64,000 nucleotides of DNA from Shewanella morhuae (GTDB taxonomy: Bacteria; Pseudomonadota; Gammaproteobacteria; Enterobacterales; Shewanellaceae), in assembly GCF_900156405.1 (NCBI RefSeq), contig NZ_FTNN01000002.1, positions 378,957 through 442,956 of the forward strand, read 5' to 3'. Shown here piece by piece: positions 30,777 to 40,207 of this stretch. The translations under genes and the position numbers were made by a program. Numbering within the stretch: the first letter of the stretch is position 1; every line of letters begins with the position of its first letter. The notes under the pieces are model-generated. The model was not told the origin of the DNA. It saw nothing but the letters and a program-made list of their open reading frames with translations, and made no database searches.

Positions 30777-32336
30777 TCAAACTCCCCGTTTAATGGACCA
30801 AGGACGAATTCCGAGCAAAAGCAACCCCAGTAAGTAACTCAAAGCCCCCACTGAAATCAAGCCAATCAAGGCTTTTGCCCGCTCAAGCAAATGCCAGTTC
30901 AACCAAATTTGTTGCGAAGGCAAAAAGTAATATAAGACTATCACCATCAAGGCAGTAGAAACCACGGCTTTAGCAAAAAACACCATTGTCGGCTTAGAAA
31001 CGCGATAAACACCGGCTAAATGCAATCCACGGTAAAGTAAGGTGGCATTAAGCAATGCTGACATAGAAGTCGCAATAGCCAGCCCAACATAACCAAAAGG
31101 AATAGCAAACAATAAATTAAAGCCCATGTTAGTGACCATAGCGATAATGCCGTAACGCACAGGCGTTTTAGTATCTTGACGGGAGTAGTAACCAGGAGCC
31201 AGTACTTTTATCAGCATAAAACTGAGTAAACCACTTCCATAAGCCATCAAACTATAAGAAGCCATTTCTACATCATGTATCGAAAAAGCGCCGCGCATAA
31301 ATAACACCATTAACATAGGTTTTGCGAGCACAATTAAGCCCATCATCGCAGGCAAACCTAATAACAAAATCGCCTTAACTCCCCAATCCATCGTTTTGCC
31401 AAAACCTTCACCCTCGGCATTGATATGATTTCGTGACAGTGCAGGTAAAATAACTGTGCCTATCGCAATACCAAATAACCCCAACGGGAACTCTAATAAG
31501 CGATCGGCGTAGTAGAGCCAACTAATTGATCCCGTCATTAAAAAACTGGCGATGAAGGTATCAAACAATAAGTTTATCTGTGAAACCGATACACCGAATA
31601 AAGCGGGGATCATCAAAGTTCTGATTTTTACTACACCAGGGTGATGCCATCCCCAAGACGGTTTAACGAGTGCTTTTTCACGCAGCAAGAAAGGAATCTG
31701 AAATAAAAATTGGATTAATCCACCACAAAAAACCCCCCAAGCCAGTGTAATTTCCGGTTGCGTCGACGTTGGCGCATAAACGATAGCCGCGGTAATTATC
31801 GCCACATTCAGAAATACCGGGGTAAACGCTGAAACAGCAAAACGTCCACGGGTATTTAAAATTGATCCAGCTAATGCGGTAAAAGTAATAAACCATAAAT
31901 ATGGAAAAGTAATTTTAAGTACAACAGTTGCCAGCTCAAATTTAGCGCCATCTGGCTCATTATTAAGCCAAGCAATAAACCAACCGCCACCAAACAAAGC
32001 TGATAATACCGGTGAGCCAATCACACCAATGAGAGTCACTATTGTAACGAGTAGGCCTAATGTTCCAGCGACCTTACTGAGTAAATCACGGGTTTCTTCA
32101 GCGGTGTGTTTTTCTTGATATTCGGTCAAAACAGGCACAAATGCCTGAGCAAAAGCCCCTTCAGCAAATAAACGGCGTAAAAAGTTAGGAATTTTATTGG
32201 CAAAGAAAAACACGTCCGCACTGGTTCCTGCACCCATTAAATTAGCAACAACGACATCTCTAACAAGGCCTAAAACTCGTGATATCAATGTCATAGCGCT
32301 GACTATCATACCCGATCTTAATAATTTTCTACTCAA
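30777..32336 (-). CDS. murJ: Lipid II flippase MurJ
   Basis: A 519-residue multi-pass membrane protein of the MVF/MOP family with about 14 helices, which flips lipid II for peptidoglycan synthesis. The N-terminal block SRVLGLVRDVVVANLMGAG and the segments ANKIPNFLRRLFAEGAFAQAFVPV are hallmark MurJ sequences. The start appears to be TTG with GGGGGA about 4 bp upstream; the next in-frame ATG (codon 10) would cut into the first helix. It is divergent from rpsT, a conserved arrangement. Confidence 0.95.
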   Translation of the reverse strand: MSRKLLRSGMIVSAMTLISRVLGLVRDVVVANLMGAGTSADVFFFANKIPNFLRRLFAEGAFAQAFVPVLTEYQEKHTAEETRDLLSKVAGTLGLLVTIVTLIGVIGSPVLSALFGGGWFIAWLNNEPDGAKFELATVVLKITFPYLWFITFTALAGSILNTRGRFAVSAFTPVFLNVAIITAAIVYAPTSTQPEITLAWGVFCGGLIQFLFQIPFLLREKALVKPSWGWHHPGVVKIRTLMIPALFGVSVSQINLLFDTFIASFLMTGSISWLYYADRLLEFPLGLFGIAIGTVILPALSRNHINAEGEGFGKTMDWGVKAILLLGLPAMMGLIVLAKPMLMVLFMRGAFSIHDVEMASYSLMAYGSGLLSFMLIKVLAPGYYSRQDTKTPVRYGIIAMVTNMGFNLLFAIPFGYVGLAIATSMSALLNATLLYRGLHLAGVYRVSKPTMVFFAKAVVSTALMVIVLYYFLPSQQIWLNWHLLERAKALIGLISVGALSYLLGLLLLGIRPWSIKRGV

Positions 32337-32514
32337 ACGTCCCCCAGACCTTTATCGAATTGATTAGGTGATACATCTCAAAAAATCGATTCAGGCTCTG
32401 TCACACTGCGGTAATAGCTGCTAGAATTGCGCCACATATTACACGAGTTGGGTTGAAGATAGCCAAGGCAGGTTGGATTAATTTATCTTTATGATGAATA
32501 TTCAATCATAGTCA

Positions 32515-32543
32515 TTGACAAAGTGACTAAATGCAGGCATATT
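32515..32543 (+). promoter_or_regulatory. Sigma-70-type promoter of rpsT
   Basis: A perfect -35 TTGACA is followed by a 17-bp spacer and CATATT as the -10, placing transcription start near 32550 and a leader of about 40 nt before the TTG start. Confidence 0.6.
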
Positions 32544-32588
32544 CCTCGGCCTTTAAAAGTATCAAATCCAGTTTTTAGGAGTTGCACC

Positions 32589-32855
32589 TTGGCTAATAGC
32601 AAGTCTGCAAAGAAGCGCGCGCTTCAATCTGAAAAGCGTCGTCAGCATAACGCCAGCCGTCGCTCAATGTTACGTACATACGTTAAAAAAGTAATCGCTG
32701 CAATTAAAGCAGGCGATCACAAAGCAGCAACAGAAGCTTTTGCTGTTGCACAACCAATCGTTGACCGTATGGCGACTAAAGGTCTTATTCATAAGAATAA
32801 AGCTGGTCGTCAGAAGGCTCGTTTGAATGCTAAGATCAAAGCAATCGCTGCTTAA
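32589..32855 (+). CDS. rpsT: 30S ribosomal protein S20
   Basis: An 88-residue basic protein ([20 protein letters not shown]...) matching S20 over its whole length. The start is the TTG preceded by TTAGGAG; an open frame continues upstream for 22 codons but is not S20-like. In E. coli rpsT also starts with UUG, which is tied to autoregulation by S20, so this feature is probably functional here. S20 binds 16S rRNA early in 30S assembly. It is monocistronic with its own terminator. Confidence 0.98.
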   Translation: MANSKSAKKRALQSEKRRQHNASRRSMLRTYVKKVIAAIKAGDHKAATEAFAVAQPIVDRMATKGLIHKNKAGRQKARLNAKIKAIAA

Positions 32856-32872
32856 TCTACTAATAGCAAATG

Positions 32873-32901
32873 AAAAAAACCGGCAATTGCCGGTTTTTTT
32901 A
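32873..32901. terminator. rpsT terminator (probably bidirectional)
   Basis: AACCGGCAATTGCCGGTT followed by six further T, with a run of A on the left flank. It can end rpsT and the convergent hlyU-like gene. Confidence 0.9.
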
Positions 32902-32916
32902 TTTCTAAAATTTTAC

Positions 32917-33213
32917 TTAGTGACAGTAAATATTATTTAGTAAGTGGATCATCTCCCGCACTTCATCACTTTTAAGCGAATAAAATACTGTTTGCGCTTC
33001 TTTGCGTGTGGTGACCAAATTATCTTTACGTAACCAAGCAAGGTGTTGTGATAGCGCTGATTGACTTAAGCCTAATTTCTTATTCATTTCGCCAACGCAC
33101 ATTTCTCCTTCATTTAATAAATAACAAAGAATAAATAAACGGCGTTCATTTGCCAGAGCCTTTAAAAGTACTACAGCGTGATCGGCTCGCTCCTGCATTA
33201 ATTCAATATTCAT
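32917..33213 (-). CDS. hlyU: ArsR/HlyU-family transcriptional regulator
   Basis: A 98-residue winged-helix protein of the ArsR/SmtB fold. It has LKALANERRLFILCYLL, a recognition helix in KKLGLSQSALSQHLAWLR and the wing VTTRKEAQTVFYSL. It lacks the CxC metal-binding motif of ArsR proteins, but has cysteines early (GEMCVGE) and near the C-terminus (IYCH). This is as in HlyU/SqrR/BigR-type sulphur- or redox-sensing members. Target genes are not obvious nearby, as the divergent gene is a peptidase. Confidence 0.82.
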   Translation of the reverse strand: MNIELMQERADHAVVLLKALANERRLFILCYLLNEGEMCVGEMNKKLGLSQSALSQHLAWLRKDNLVTTRKEAQTVFYSLKSDEVREMIHLLNNIYCH

Positions 33214-33349
33214 TACGCACTTTATCTCCTAAAACTAACCCCTGTCCTAATATAGCGTTGCCTAACGGATATAGTCGGGACATAAAGCACACTTTTTGCT
33301 AGATTGTTTTTAAAAATGGGACATGCTTAATAAAAACAAAGGAAATCTA

Positions 33350-34756
33350 ATGAAGCCCTATCAAACGACACTACTTTCAAGCCTTTTAATCACCAGTTTA
33401 AGTGCCTGTCAGACCCAAGTAAAAACTTCTCCCACCACTGACGTCGTTAAATTACAGCAAGCGGCACTGTCTTCTCAATTAGGCTACGATTTAGTCGAAT
33501 CTCTTACTGTTGAAGTTGGTCCAAGACTAGCCGGAAGTCCAAAAGATATTATCGCGGTAAATTGGGCGATGAATAAGCTGACAAGTCTTGGATTTGATCG
33601 TGTTTATAAAGAACCGGTACAAGTTCCTATTTGGGAGCGAGGTGAAGCCAACGCCAGAATAATAGCCCCTGTTGAACAGCCACTGGTCATCACTGCGCTA
33701 GGTGGAAGCATTGCGACCCCTAGTAGTGGAATACAAGCTCAAATAGCACGTTTTGATAGCTTAGAAGCACTTCAGCAAGCTAGGCCTGAAATGGTCGAAG
33801 GTAAGATTGCCTTTATTGATCAGAAAACAGAACGCCATATAACTGGTGAAGGTTATGGTAAAAGTGTCGGCGGACGCTCAAAGGGCGCAGTTGTTGCTGC
33901 ACAAAAAGGGGCTGTAGCTATCGTTATTCGCTCCATAGGCACAGATCATGACCGCATGGCTCATACTGGCGTCATGCGCTATCAAGATGGCGTTCCCCAG
34001 ATCCCTGCTGCTGCCATGTCCAATCCTGATGCTGATTTAGTTAATGCACTGCTAAAGCGTGATCCTAATGCAATACTTGAATTATATATGTCACCAAAAA
34101 ACTTAGGCTTTAATACTTCTTATAATGTGATTGCTGAAGTAACGGGTAGCAGTAAACCCAATGAAATCGTACTCATTAGTGCGCACTTAGATTCGTGGGA
34201 TGAAGGTACGGGTGCTATTGATGATGGCGCAGGAGTTGCTATTGTAACGGCGGCAGCTAAACATATCCAAGATTTACCCATAAAACCAGCGCGCACAGTA
34301 AGAGTCGTGTTATATGCCGCTGAAGAGATCGGGCTTATGGGCGGTAAAGCCTATGCGAAGGCGCACAAAGCCGAATTGCCATTGCACTATATTGCTGCTG
34401 AATCTGATTTTGGTGCAGGCCGAATTTATCAAATCGATACCAAGGTTAACGAGAGCGCATTTGCAGCGGTACAAAAAGCACTGAGTCCAATGTCATTCAA
34501 TGGTGTTGTATTGGGCAATAACCAAGCTTCTGGTGGGCCTGATGTGTCTATGCTGCCCGCTTTAGGTGTACCCGTTGCCTCACTGAGACAAGATGGTCAC
34601 GATTACTTCGATTACCATCACACGCCAAATGATACTTTAGATAAAATAGATCCCGCAGCGTTAGCTCAAAACGTTGCAGCTTATGCACAATTTGCTTATA
34701 TCATGGCAAATTCAACCACAACGCTAACCCCCTTGATTGTTTCATCTACAAAGTAG
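33350..34756 (+). CDS. M28-family metallopeptidase, lipoprotein
   Basis: A 468-residue exported zinc peptidase with a lipoprotein signal (lipobox LSAC, Cys near 20), a PA-like insertion (about 115-240) and the M28 catalytic domain. Zinc ligands and catalytic residues are visible in ISAHLDSWDEGTGAIDDGAG, YAAEEIGLMGGKAY, AAESDFGAG and DYFDYHHTPNDTLD. It resembles bacterial relatives of plasma glutamate carboxypeptidase that cleave peptides or amino acids outside the cytoplasm. I use the ATG after AAAGGAAA; a frame open nine codons further upstream has no ribosome site. Confidence 0.92.
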   Translation: MKPYQTTLLSSLLITSLSACQTQVKTSPTTDVVKLQQAALSSQLGYDLVESLTVEVGPRLAGSPKDIIAVNWAMNKLTSLGFDRVYKEPVQVPIWERGEANARIIAPVEQPLVITALGGSIATPSSGIQAQIARFDSLEALQQARPEMVEGKIAFIDQKTERHITGEGYGKSVGGRSKGAVVAAQKGAVAIVIRSIGTDHDRMAHTGVMRYQDGVPQIPAAAMSNPDADLVNALLKRDPNAILELYMSPKNLGFNTSYNVIAEVTGSSKPNEIVLISAHLDSWDEGTGAIDDGAGVAIVTAAAKHIQDLPIKPARTVRVVLYAAEEIGLMGGKAYAKAHKAELPLHYIAAESDFGAGRIYQIDTKVNESAFAAVQKALSPMSFNGVVLGNNQASGGPDVSMLPALGVPVASLRQDGHDYFDYHHTPNDTLDKIDPAALAQNVAAYAQFAYIMANSTTTLTPLIVSSTK

Positions 34757-34765
34757 CGCTAATGA

Positions 34766-34793
34766 GCAGAGAACAGCATTTGCTGTTCTCTGC
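34766..34793. terminator. Strong hairpin between M28 peptidase and yaaA
   Basis: A 13-bp perfect stem, GCAGAGAACAGCA / TGCTGTTCTCTGC, begins 10 bp after the peptidase stop. There is no long T run, so intrinsic termination is uncertain, but position between convergent genes supports a terminator or RNA-stabilising role. Confidence 0.45.
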
Positions 34794-34818
34794 AAATACG
34801 CATCATTTTGATATTCTG

Positions 34819-35592
34819 CTATTGCTCAGCACGTAGAAATGTAGGTGTGGCTGGCGAACTTTGCTCTTCACTATAATAATAACCCGCAACATTAAATGCT
34901 TTTAGCCCAGCTAAACTATTAACTTGATTCTGAATAAGATATCTCGCCATCATGCCGCGAGCACGTTTAGCAAAAAAACTGATCACTTTATACTGACCCT
35001 TTTTACAATCTTTAAAGACAGGCGTAATTAATTGCCCTTGAAGCTTTTTAACTTTTATTGCCTTGAAATATTCATTAGAAGCAAGGTTAACAATAATGTC
35101 GTCTTCGTGTTCTACGAGTGTTTTATTCACAGCTTCAGTTAATGTGTTACCCCAAAACTCATAGAGGTTTTTACCTTTAGGATTAGCCAACGCTGTGCCC
35201 ATTTCTAAGCGGTAAGGTAAAATCAAATCGAGTGGCCGCAATAAGCCATAAAGGCCCGATAAAATACGTAACTGTGATTGCGTTTGAGTTATCTCAGTTT
35301 CAGATAAAGTATCGGCATCAAACCCCGTGTACACATCCCCTCTAAAAGCAAAAATAGCTTGCTTGGCATTGTCTAAATTCAAGTTTGGCTGCCATTGTCC
35401 AAAACGAGCCGCATTTAAACCCGCAATTTTATCACTTACCTTCATTAGAGTGGCAATATCGGCAGGCGTTAGTTGTTGGCAGACTTGGATCAACTCCTGA
35501 CTAGACGTTAAAAAGTCAGATTGTGAGTGCTCTTTGGTTAAAGGTGGCTGTTCAAAATCTAGGGTTTTCGCAGGTGAAACTAATATCAACAT
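34819..35592 (-). CDS. yaaA: YaaA, peroxide-stress/DNA-binding family protein
   Basis: A 257-residue protein of the UPF0246/YaaA family. It begins [17 protein letters not shown] and has [31 protein letters not shown] and [14 protein letters not shown], the family blocks. In E. coli YaaA lowers free iron and limits oxidative damage; later work shows DNA binding. AGGAG precedes the chosen ATG, eight codons inside the longest frame. It is monocistronic. Confidence 0.94.
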   Translation of the reverse strand: MLILVSPAKTLDFEQPPLTKEHSQSDFLTSSQELIQVCQQLTPADIATLMKVSDKIAGLNAARFGQWQPNLNLDNAKQAIFAFRGDVYTGFDADTLSETEITQTQSQLRILSGLYGLLRPLDLILPYRLEMGTALANPKGKNLYEFWGNTLTEAVNKTLVEHEDDIIVNLASNEYFKAIKVKKLQGQLITPVFKDCKKGQYKVISFFAKRARGMMARYLIQNQVNSLAGLKAFNVAGYYYSEEQSSPATPTFLRAEQ

Positions 35593-35645
35593 TAAAAAAC
35601 TCCTAACATAAAACAAAAATAAGTTTCTATGATACTGAACGAAAA

Positions 35646-35676
35646 TAAAAAAACCACGCTTAAACAGCGTGGTTTT
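35646..35676 (-). terminator. Intrinsic terminator of the AGCS symporter gene
   Basis: AAACCACGCTTAAACAGCGTGGTTT hairpin flanked by A and T runs on both sides. It follows the symporter gene on the minus strand, 55 bp after its stop codon. Confidence 0.85.
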
Positions 35677-35729
35677 TCCGATTATGGCTATCCGTTTTAT
35701 ATCTCGTTAATCATTAAACTACACAATAA

Positions 35730-37172
35730 TTACGGTTTTTTAGCAGATGCCATAGTGGTATCTTGCCAAATATCATCGTCAAGCTGATCTAATAGCTCTG
35801 GAAACTTGCTACGGTCAAACTCGGGTGTTTTACCGGCTTTAATTTGGTTGCGATAATCATTAATGACACGAATCGCCAAGCCTGATAACAGTAATAGAGC
35901 CACAATGTTAACGATAGCCATTAGCCCCATCGAAACATCAGCAAGATCCCATACTAAGCTTATCTTAGCAACCGCGCCAAACATGACCATACCGAGAACG
36001 CACAAGCGGAACAAAGGTAACGCTTTAGTACAATTTCCGGTTAAAAACATCACGTTCGTCTCAGCATATGAGTAGTTGGCAATGATAGATGTAAAACAGA
36101 ATAAAAAGATCGCCACCGCAATAAATGCTCCCCCCCAATCACCAACATGGGATGACATCGCATTAATCGTTAGACGAATACCATCATCGCTCGAGCCAAT
36201 ATCACCAGAAAGTAGGATGATCGCAGCCGTTGCCGTACAAATAACGATAGTATCAACAAATACGCCCATCATCTGCACAAAGCCTTGCGATGCAGGGTGA
36301 TTCGGATTGGGTGATGCACTTGCCGCGACATTAGCCGCGCTCCCCATACCGGCCTCGTTCGAGAACAAACCACGAGCAATACCAGCTTGCATCGCCTGTG
36401 CCACAGTATAAGCCACACCACCAGCAGCGGCTTCTTGCCAACCAAAAGCACTCTTCACAATTAAACTAATAATTGCAGGCAATTGTTCTATATTGAAAAT
36501 AACAATAATAAATGCAACAAGAATGTAGGCAAGCGCCATAATAGGCACGATAAACTCAGACACTCGGGCAACTTTACGCAAACCACCAACAATTACAAAA
36601 CCACTAGCGATCACTAATCCAATACCGACATAAGTGGGATCTAGACCAAATACGCGCTCCATAGCACCAGTAATGGTATTAGCCTGTACGGCATTAAATA
36701 CTAAACCAAATGCGATAATCAGGAAGAAAGCAAACAATACGCCCATCCAGCGTTGCCCTAATCCTTTCTCCATGTAGTAGGAGGGGCCGCCGCGAAACTG
36801 GCCATCGTTATCTCTGACTTTATAAACCTGAGCTAAGGTTGATTCAACCATAGCGGTCGCCATACCCAAAACGGCAATTAGCCACATCCAAAATACTGCG
36901 CCTGGACCTGCAGCACCAATAGCAACAGCGACACCTGCCATATTACCTGCTCCGACACGAGCGGCCATACTGGTACAGAAGACTTGAAATGAAGACAGAC
37001 CGCTATCGCAACCTTGGCGACTCATGGTCATGACTTTGATGGAATGTTTAAAGTAGGTCAATTGGATAAAGCTAAGCCTTACCGTAAAGTAGAGACCCGC
37101 TCCTACCAACCCATACACTAATAACTTGCCCCAAAGTAACGCATTCAAAAAATTAACGATGGTTTCTAACAT
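35730..37172 (-). CDS. Sodium:alanine/glycine symporter (AGCS family)
   Basis: A 480-residue inner-membrane transporter with about 10-11 helices. The family signatures are GAGNMAGVAVAIGAAGPGAVFWMW (seen as GNMAGVAVAIGAAGPGA) and IARGLFSNEAGMGSAAN, plus GPSYYMEKGLG. AGCS members import alanine or glycine with Na+ (sometimes H+). A charged C-terminal tail follows the last helix. It is divergent from the phosphoketolase, and the shared upstream region carries a CRP-type site. Confidence 0.93.
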   Translation of the reverse strand: MLETIVNFLNALLWGKLLVYGLVGAGLYFTVRLSFIQLTYFKHSIKVMTMSRQGCDSGLSSFQVFCTSMAARVGAGNMAGVAVAIGAAGPGAVFWMWLIAVLGMATAMVESTLAQVYKVRDNDGQFRGGPSYYMEKGLGQRWMGVLFAFFLIIAFGLVFNAVQANTITGAMERVFGLDPTYVGIGLVIASGFVIVGGLRKVARVSEFIVPIMALAYILVAFIIVIFNIEQLPAIISLIVKSAFGWQEAAAGGVAYTVAQAMQAGIARGLFSNEAGMGSAANVAASASPNPNHPASQGFVQMMGVFVDTIVICTATAAIILLSGDIGSSDDGIRLTINAMSSHVGDWGGAFIAVAIFLFCFTSIIANYSYAETNVMFLTGNCTKALPLFRLCVLGMVMFGAVAKISLVWDLADVSMGLMAIVNIVALLLLSGLAIRVINDYRNQIKAGKTPEFDRSKFPELLDQLDDDIWQDTTMASAKKP

Positions 37173-37601
37173 ATTATTTTACTTCTTCCCGTAGCGAATG
37201 CCCCCCTAATTATCATTAAAGGCACAACATCAATGGTGAATGAATCCTTCCAAGATTAAAGATAAGAATTTCGGTAGATTTAATTGTTTAAATTATCCAT
37301 CCGTGACTTTACAACATCACAGCTACCGAATTCAACGCAGCAAAATAGCACAGTATTCGAAATCACCCATGTGATCAAGCTCACACTTGCAGTTTCAAAT
37401 ATCCTGAGTATCACTGAGTACAGCTCAAGATAAGCTACTGTTAAATCAACACTAACAAAACTATCTAGATACATCATTTTTTTTAACAGTAAAAACAACT
37501 TTCAAAACTTGGATGCTGGGCACACTTTTGTAATAAAATTACAAATATAGTAATCCCATAGAAACTTCAATTATCTCTTGTTTGTTTTAGTGAGGCTTAA
37601 T
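37173..37601. other. Divergent regulatory region of AGCS symporter and phosphoketolase
   Basis: About 430 bp without a gene. A CRP-type palindrome lies near its middle, about equally far from both starts. I see no riboswitch-like structure; a 72-codon minus-strand ORF inside is not supported. Confidence 0.6.
37370..37385. promoter_or_regulatory. CRP-type binding site
   Basis: TGTGATCAAGCTCACA contains both perfect half-sites TGTGA and TCACA with the 6-bp spacing of the cAMP-receptor-protein consensus. It is about 200 bp from the symporter start and 217 bp from the phosphoketolase start, so it could act on either or both. Confidence 0.75.
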
Positions 37602-39968
37602 ATGACACAAGTACACGAAATCAATGCTCTGAAAAAATACGTTAGAGCAACTAACTTTCTTGCGACTTCGCAGATTTATCTCAAACAAAACGTCCTGCAT
37701 AAACGTCCTCTTACCCATACTGATATTAAGCCGCGTTTATTGGGTCATTGGGGAACCTGTCCTGGGATCAACTTTGTTTACGCTAACATTAATAGACTGA
37801 TCGTAAAGCATAATCGCTCATTCATTTATTTAGTTGGCCCTGGTCATGGTTTTCCTGCAGTACAAGCAAACTTATTTATGGAAGGCTCATTAAGCCACTT
37901 CTATCCAGAAACGATCCCTTATAATGAAACCGGTATCGAAGATATTTGTAAGAAGTTCTCCGCAGCTTATGGCTACCCTTCACATGCAAACCCTGAAGCC
38001 CCAGGACAAATCCTCGAAGGTGGTGAATTAGGTTATTCACTCTCTGTTGGCTGGGGCGCGGTATTAGATAATCCAGATTTGATCGCAACAGTCTTAATTG
38101 GTGACGGAGAGGCTGAAACTGGCCCATTAGCCGCATCTTGGTATGCAAACCGCTTAGTGTCTCCCGCAACAAGTGGTGCAGTTTTACCGATTGTGCATAT
38201 TAATGGTTATAAAATTTCTGGACCAACTCGCATGGGCCGCATGAGCCATGAAGAATTAGATCTGGAGTTCCGTGGTCTTGGCTATTTCCCCATCATAGTG
38301 GATAACGAATTAGAAGAAGATATCTATGTGCAGATGACCAATGCCATGGATACCGCCTATACCATGATCAATGATATCCAACGCCGCGCACGCAGCGGTG
38401 AAGATGTGGTTAAGCCTAAATGGCCCGTCATTTTAATGCGCACGGCCAAGGGTTGGACAGGCGTTAGCGAGTATTCGGGTAAAAAACTAGAAGGTAACTG
38501 CGAATCGCATCAAGTAATCGTTAATAAATGTGCCACTGATAAAGGTCATCTAGAAGCATTGGATAATTGGCTAGCCAGTTACAACTTCCAAGAACTTTAT
38601 CAAATGAATGACAAAGGCGAACTCATTTTTGATGCAGACATTTGTTCACTCATTCCACCAAAGCAACTTGCTTGTGGGCGTCAACATTTAACCTATGGTG
38701 GTGAAGTTGTTAGAGCTTTAAGCAATCCAGATCTTGAAAAACTCTGCTATGGCCCAGAGGTTCCACGTGGTCATCGTGGATACTCAATGTTGAAAATGGG
38801 CGAGTGGATGCGTGATGCATTTAAACTAAACCGCGATCAACGTAATTTACGTATTTTTAGCCCTGACGAAACTTATTCAAATCAACTCCAAGCTGTATTT
38901 GAAGAAACAGATCGTGCATGGCAATGGCCGATTGAGAGCTGGGATGAAGATATGTCTCGCGAAGGACGAGTAATTGAACTTCTTTCTGAAAACTTACTTT
39001 TTGGTATGTTGCACGGCTACACAGTAACAGGCCGTCACGGTATGCTGCCGACTTATGAAGCCTTCTCGCAAGTGATTTCATCGATGGCGGATCAATACTG
39101 TAAATACGTCTATGCCAGCCAAGGAGTGCATTTCCGTAAACCATTACCTTCGTGCAACGTCGTATTATCTTCACTCCTAGAGCGTCAAGATCATAATGGA
39201 TATTCACATCAGAACCCATCATTCTTAGGCGCTATGCTAGAAAAGCATCCTAAAATCATCTCGGCTTACTTGCCTGCAGATGCTAACAGTACCTTAGTTT
39301 ATACCGAACGCGCTTATGCTGACCGCGACAAACTCAACATTTTGGTTGCTGGTAAAAAAGAACTACCACAATGGTTGAGCTTAGATGAAGCGCGTAAACA
39401 AGCGAAAGATGGTGTAATGGTATGGGATTTTGCATCAGATGAAAATCCAGACATTGTATTAGCAGGCTGTGGTGATTATGTCACTCAGGAGTGTATGGCT
39501 GCTTTAGTCGCCATTAGAGAATTACTACCTAGAGTGAGAATTCGCTTCGTAAGTGTCACCGAATTAAGCAGTGATGGCTTAGGTAGCCGCAAGTTTAAAG
39601 AAAAACCTTGGTTAATGGACGAAATATTTACTCAAGATAAAGGCGTAGTATTTAACTATCACGGCTATCCAAATACCATCAAGAAATTAATTTTTGATTA
39701 TAAAGGTAGTCGCCGCTTCAGAATCAAAGGTTATGAAGAAGAAGGCTCAACAACAACACCATTTGATATGGGTGTTCGCAATGGTACTTCACGCTATCAT
39801 TTAGTGATTGACATGGCCTACAAGCTGTTCCAGCAGGGCGTTATTGATGAAACGATGCATGTTTCTATTACGACTGATATGTTGCAAAAGTTAGTTGACC
39901 ACCGCAACTACATTAAAGCTAATGGGGTCGACCCTATAGAGATTGAAAACTGGATATGGACACGCTAA
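37602..39968 (+). CDS. xfp: Phosphoketolase (xylulose-5-P/fructose-6-P)
   Basis: A 788-residue thiamine-diphosphate enzyme that splits xylulose-5-P (and often fructose-6-P) with phosphate into acetyl-P plus glyceraldehyde-3-P (or erythrose-4-P). Signatures are GHWGTCPGINFVYAN (N-terminal), GPGHGFPAVQANLF, GGELGYSLSVGWGA, and the ThDP/Mg loop LIGDGEAETGPLAASW; later blocks are YTVTGRHGMLPTYEAF and RQDHNGYSHQNPSFLG. The start is the ATG after TGAGG; the frame extends eight codons upstream. Transaldolase and phosphoglucose isomerase downstream suggest a link to sugar-phosphate recycling. It has its own terminator. Confidence 0.95.
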   Translation: MTQVHEINALKKYVRATNFLATSQIYLKQNVLHKRPLTHTDIKPRLLGHWGTCPGINFVYANINRLIVKHNRSFIYLVGPGHGFPAVQANLFMEGSLSHFYPETIPYNETGIEDICKKFSAAYGYPSHANPEAPGQILEGGELGYSLSVGWGAVLDNPDLIATVLIGDGEAETGPLAASWYANRLVSPATSGAVLPIVHINGYKISGPTRMGRMSHEELDLEFRGLGYFPIIVDNELEEDIYVQMTNAMDTAYTMINDIQRRARSGEDVVKPKWPVILMRTAKGWTGVSEYSGKKLEGNCESHQVIVNKCATDKGHLEALDNWLASYNFQELYQMNDKGELIFDADICSLIPPKQLACGRQHLTYGGEVVRALSNPDLEKLCYGPEVPRGHRGYSMLKMGEWMRDAFKLNRDQRNLRIFSPDETYSNQLQAVFEETDRAWQWPIESWDEDMSREGRVIELLSENLLFGMLHGYTVTGRHGMLPTYEAFSQVISSMADQYCKYVYASQGVHFRKPLPSCNVVLSSLLERQDHNGYSHQNPSFLGAMLEKHPKIISAYLPADANSTLVYTERAYADRDKLNILVAGKKELPQWLSLDEARKQAKDGVMVWDFASDENPDIVLAGCGDYVTQECMAALVAIRELLPRVRIRFVSVTELSSDGLGSRKFKEKPWLMDEIFTQDKGVVFNYHGYPNTIKKLIFDYKGSRRFRIKGYEEEGSTTTPFDMGVRNGTSRYHLVIDMAYKLFQQGVIDETMHVSITTDMLQKLVDHRNYIKANGVDPIEIENWIWTR

Positions 39969-40001
39969 AACACATATTAGGCTGACAATTAAGCATATTT
40001 A

Positions 40002-40025
40002 AAGGCACTTCTCGGAGTGCCTTTC
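40002..40025 (+). terminator. Phosphoketolase terminator
   Basis: AAGGCACTTCTCGGAGTGCCTTTC: a 7-9 bp stem with short T tract, 33 bp after the stop codon. Confidence 0.7.
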
Positions 40026-40207
40026 TTGCATTTAAAGATGACATACCGAATGACTCCCCTTAAAAAGGCAAATCTTAATGCTGGAAAAATTTAACAAACC
40101 AAGTGATAATTAAATCGCTGGCTACAATCTCTAAAGGATCCCCACACGAAGTGCTAGCAATGTTTTGTATTAATTGTACAAAACATATTGGTGGAGAATC
40201 ATAATCA

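Noticed and set aside
37280..37498. 72-codon minus-strand ORF between the AGCS and phosphoketolase genes
   Set aside because: It runs through the CRP site and promoter region, lacks a ribosome site, and has unusual composition.
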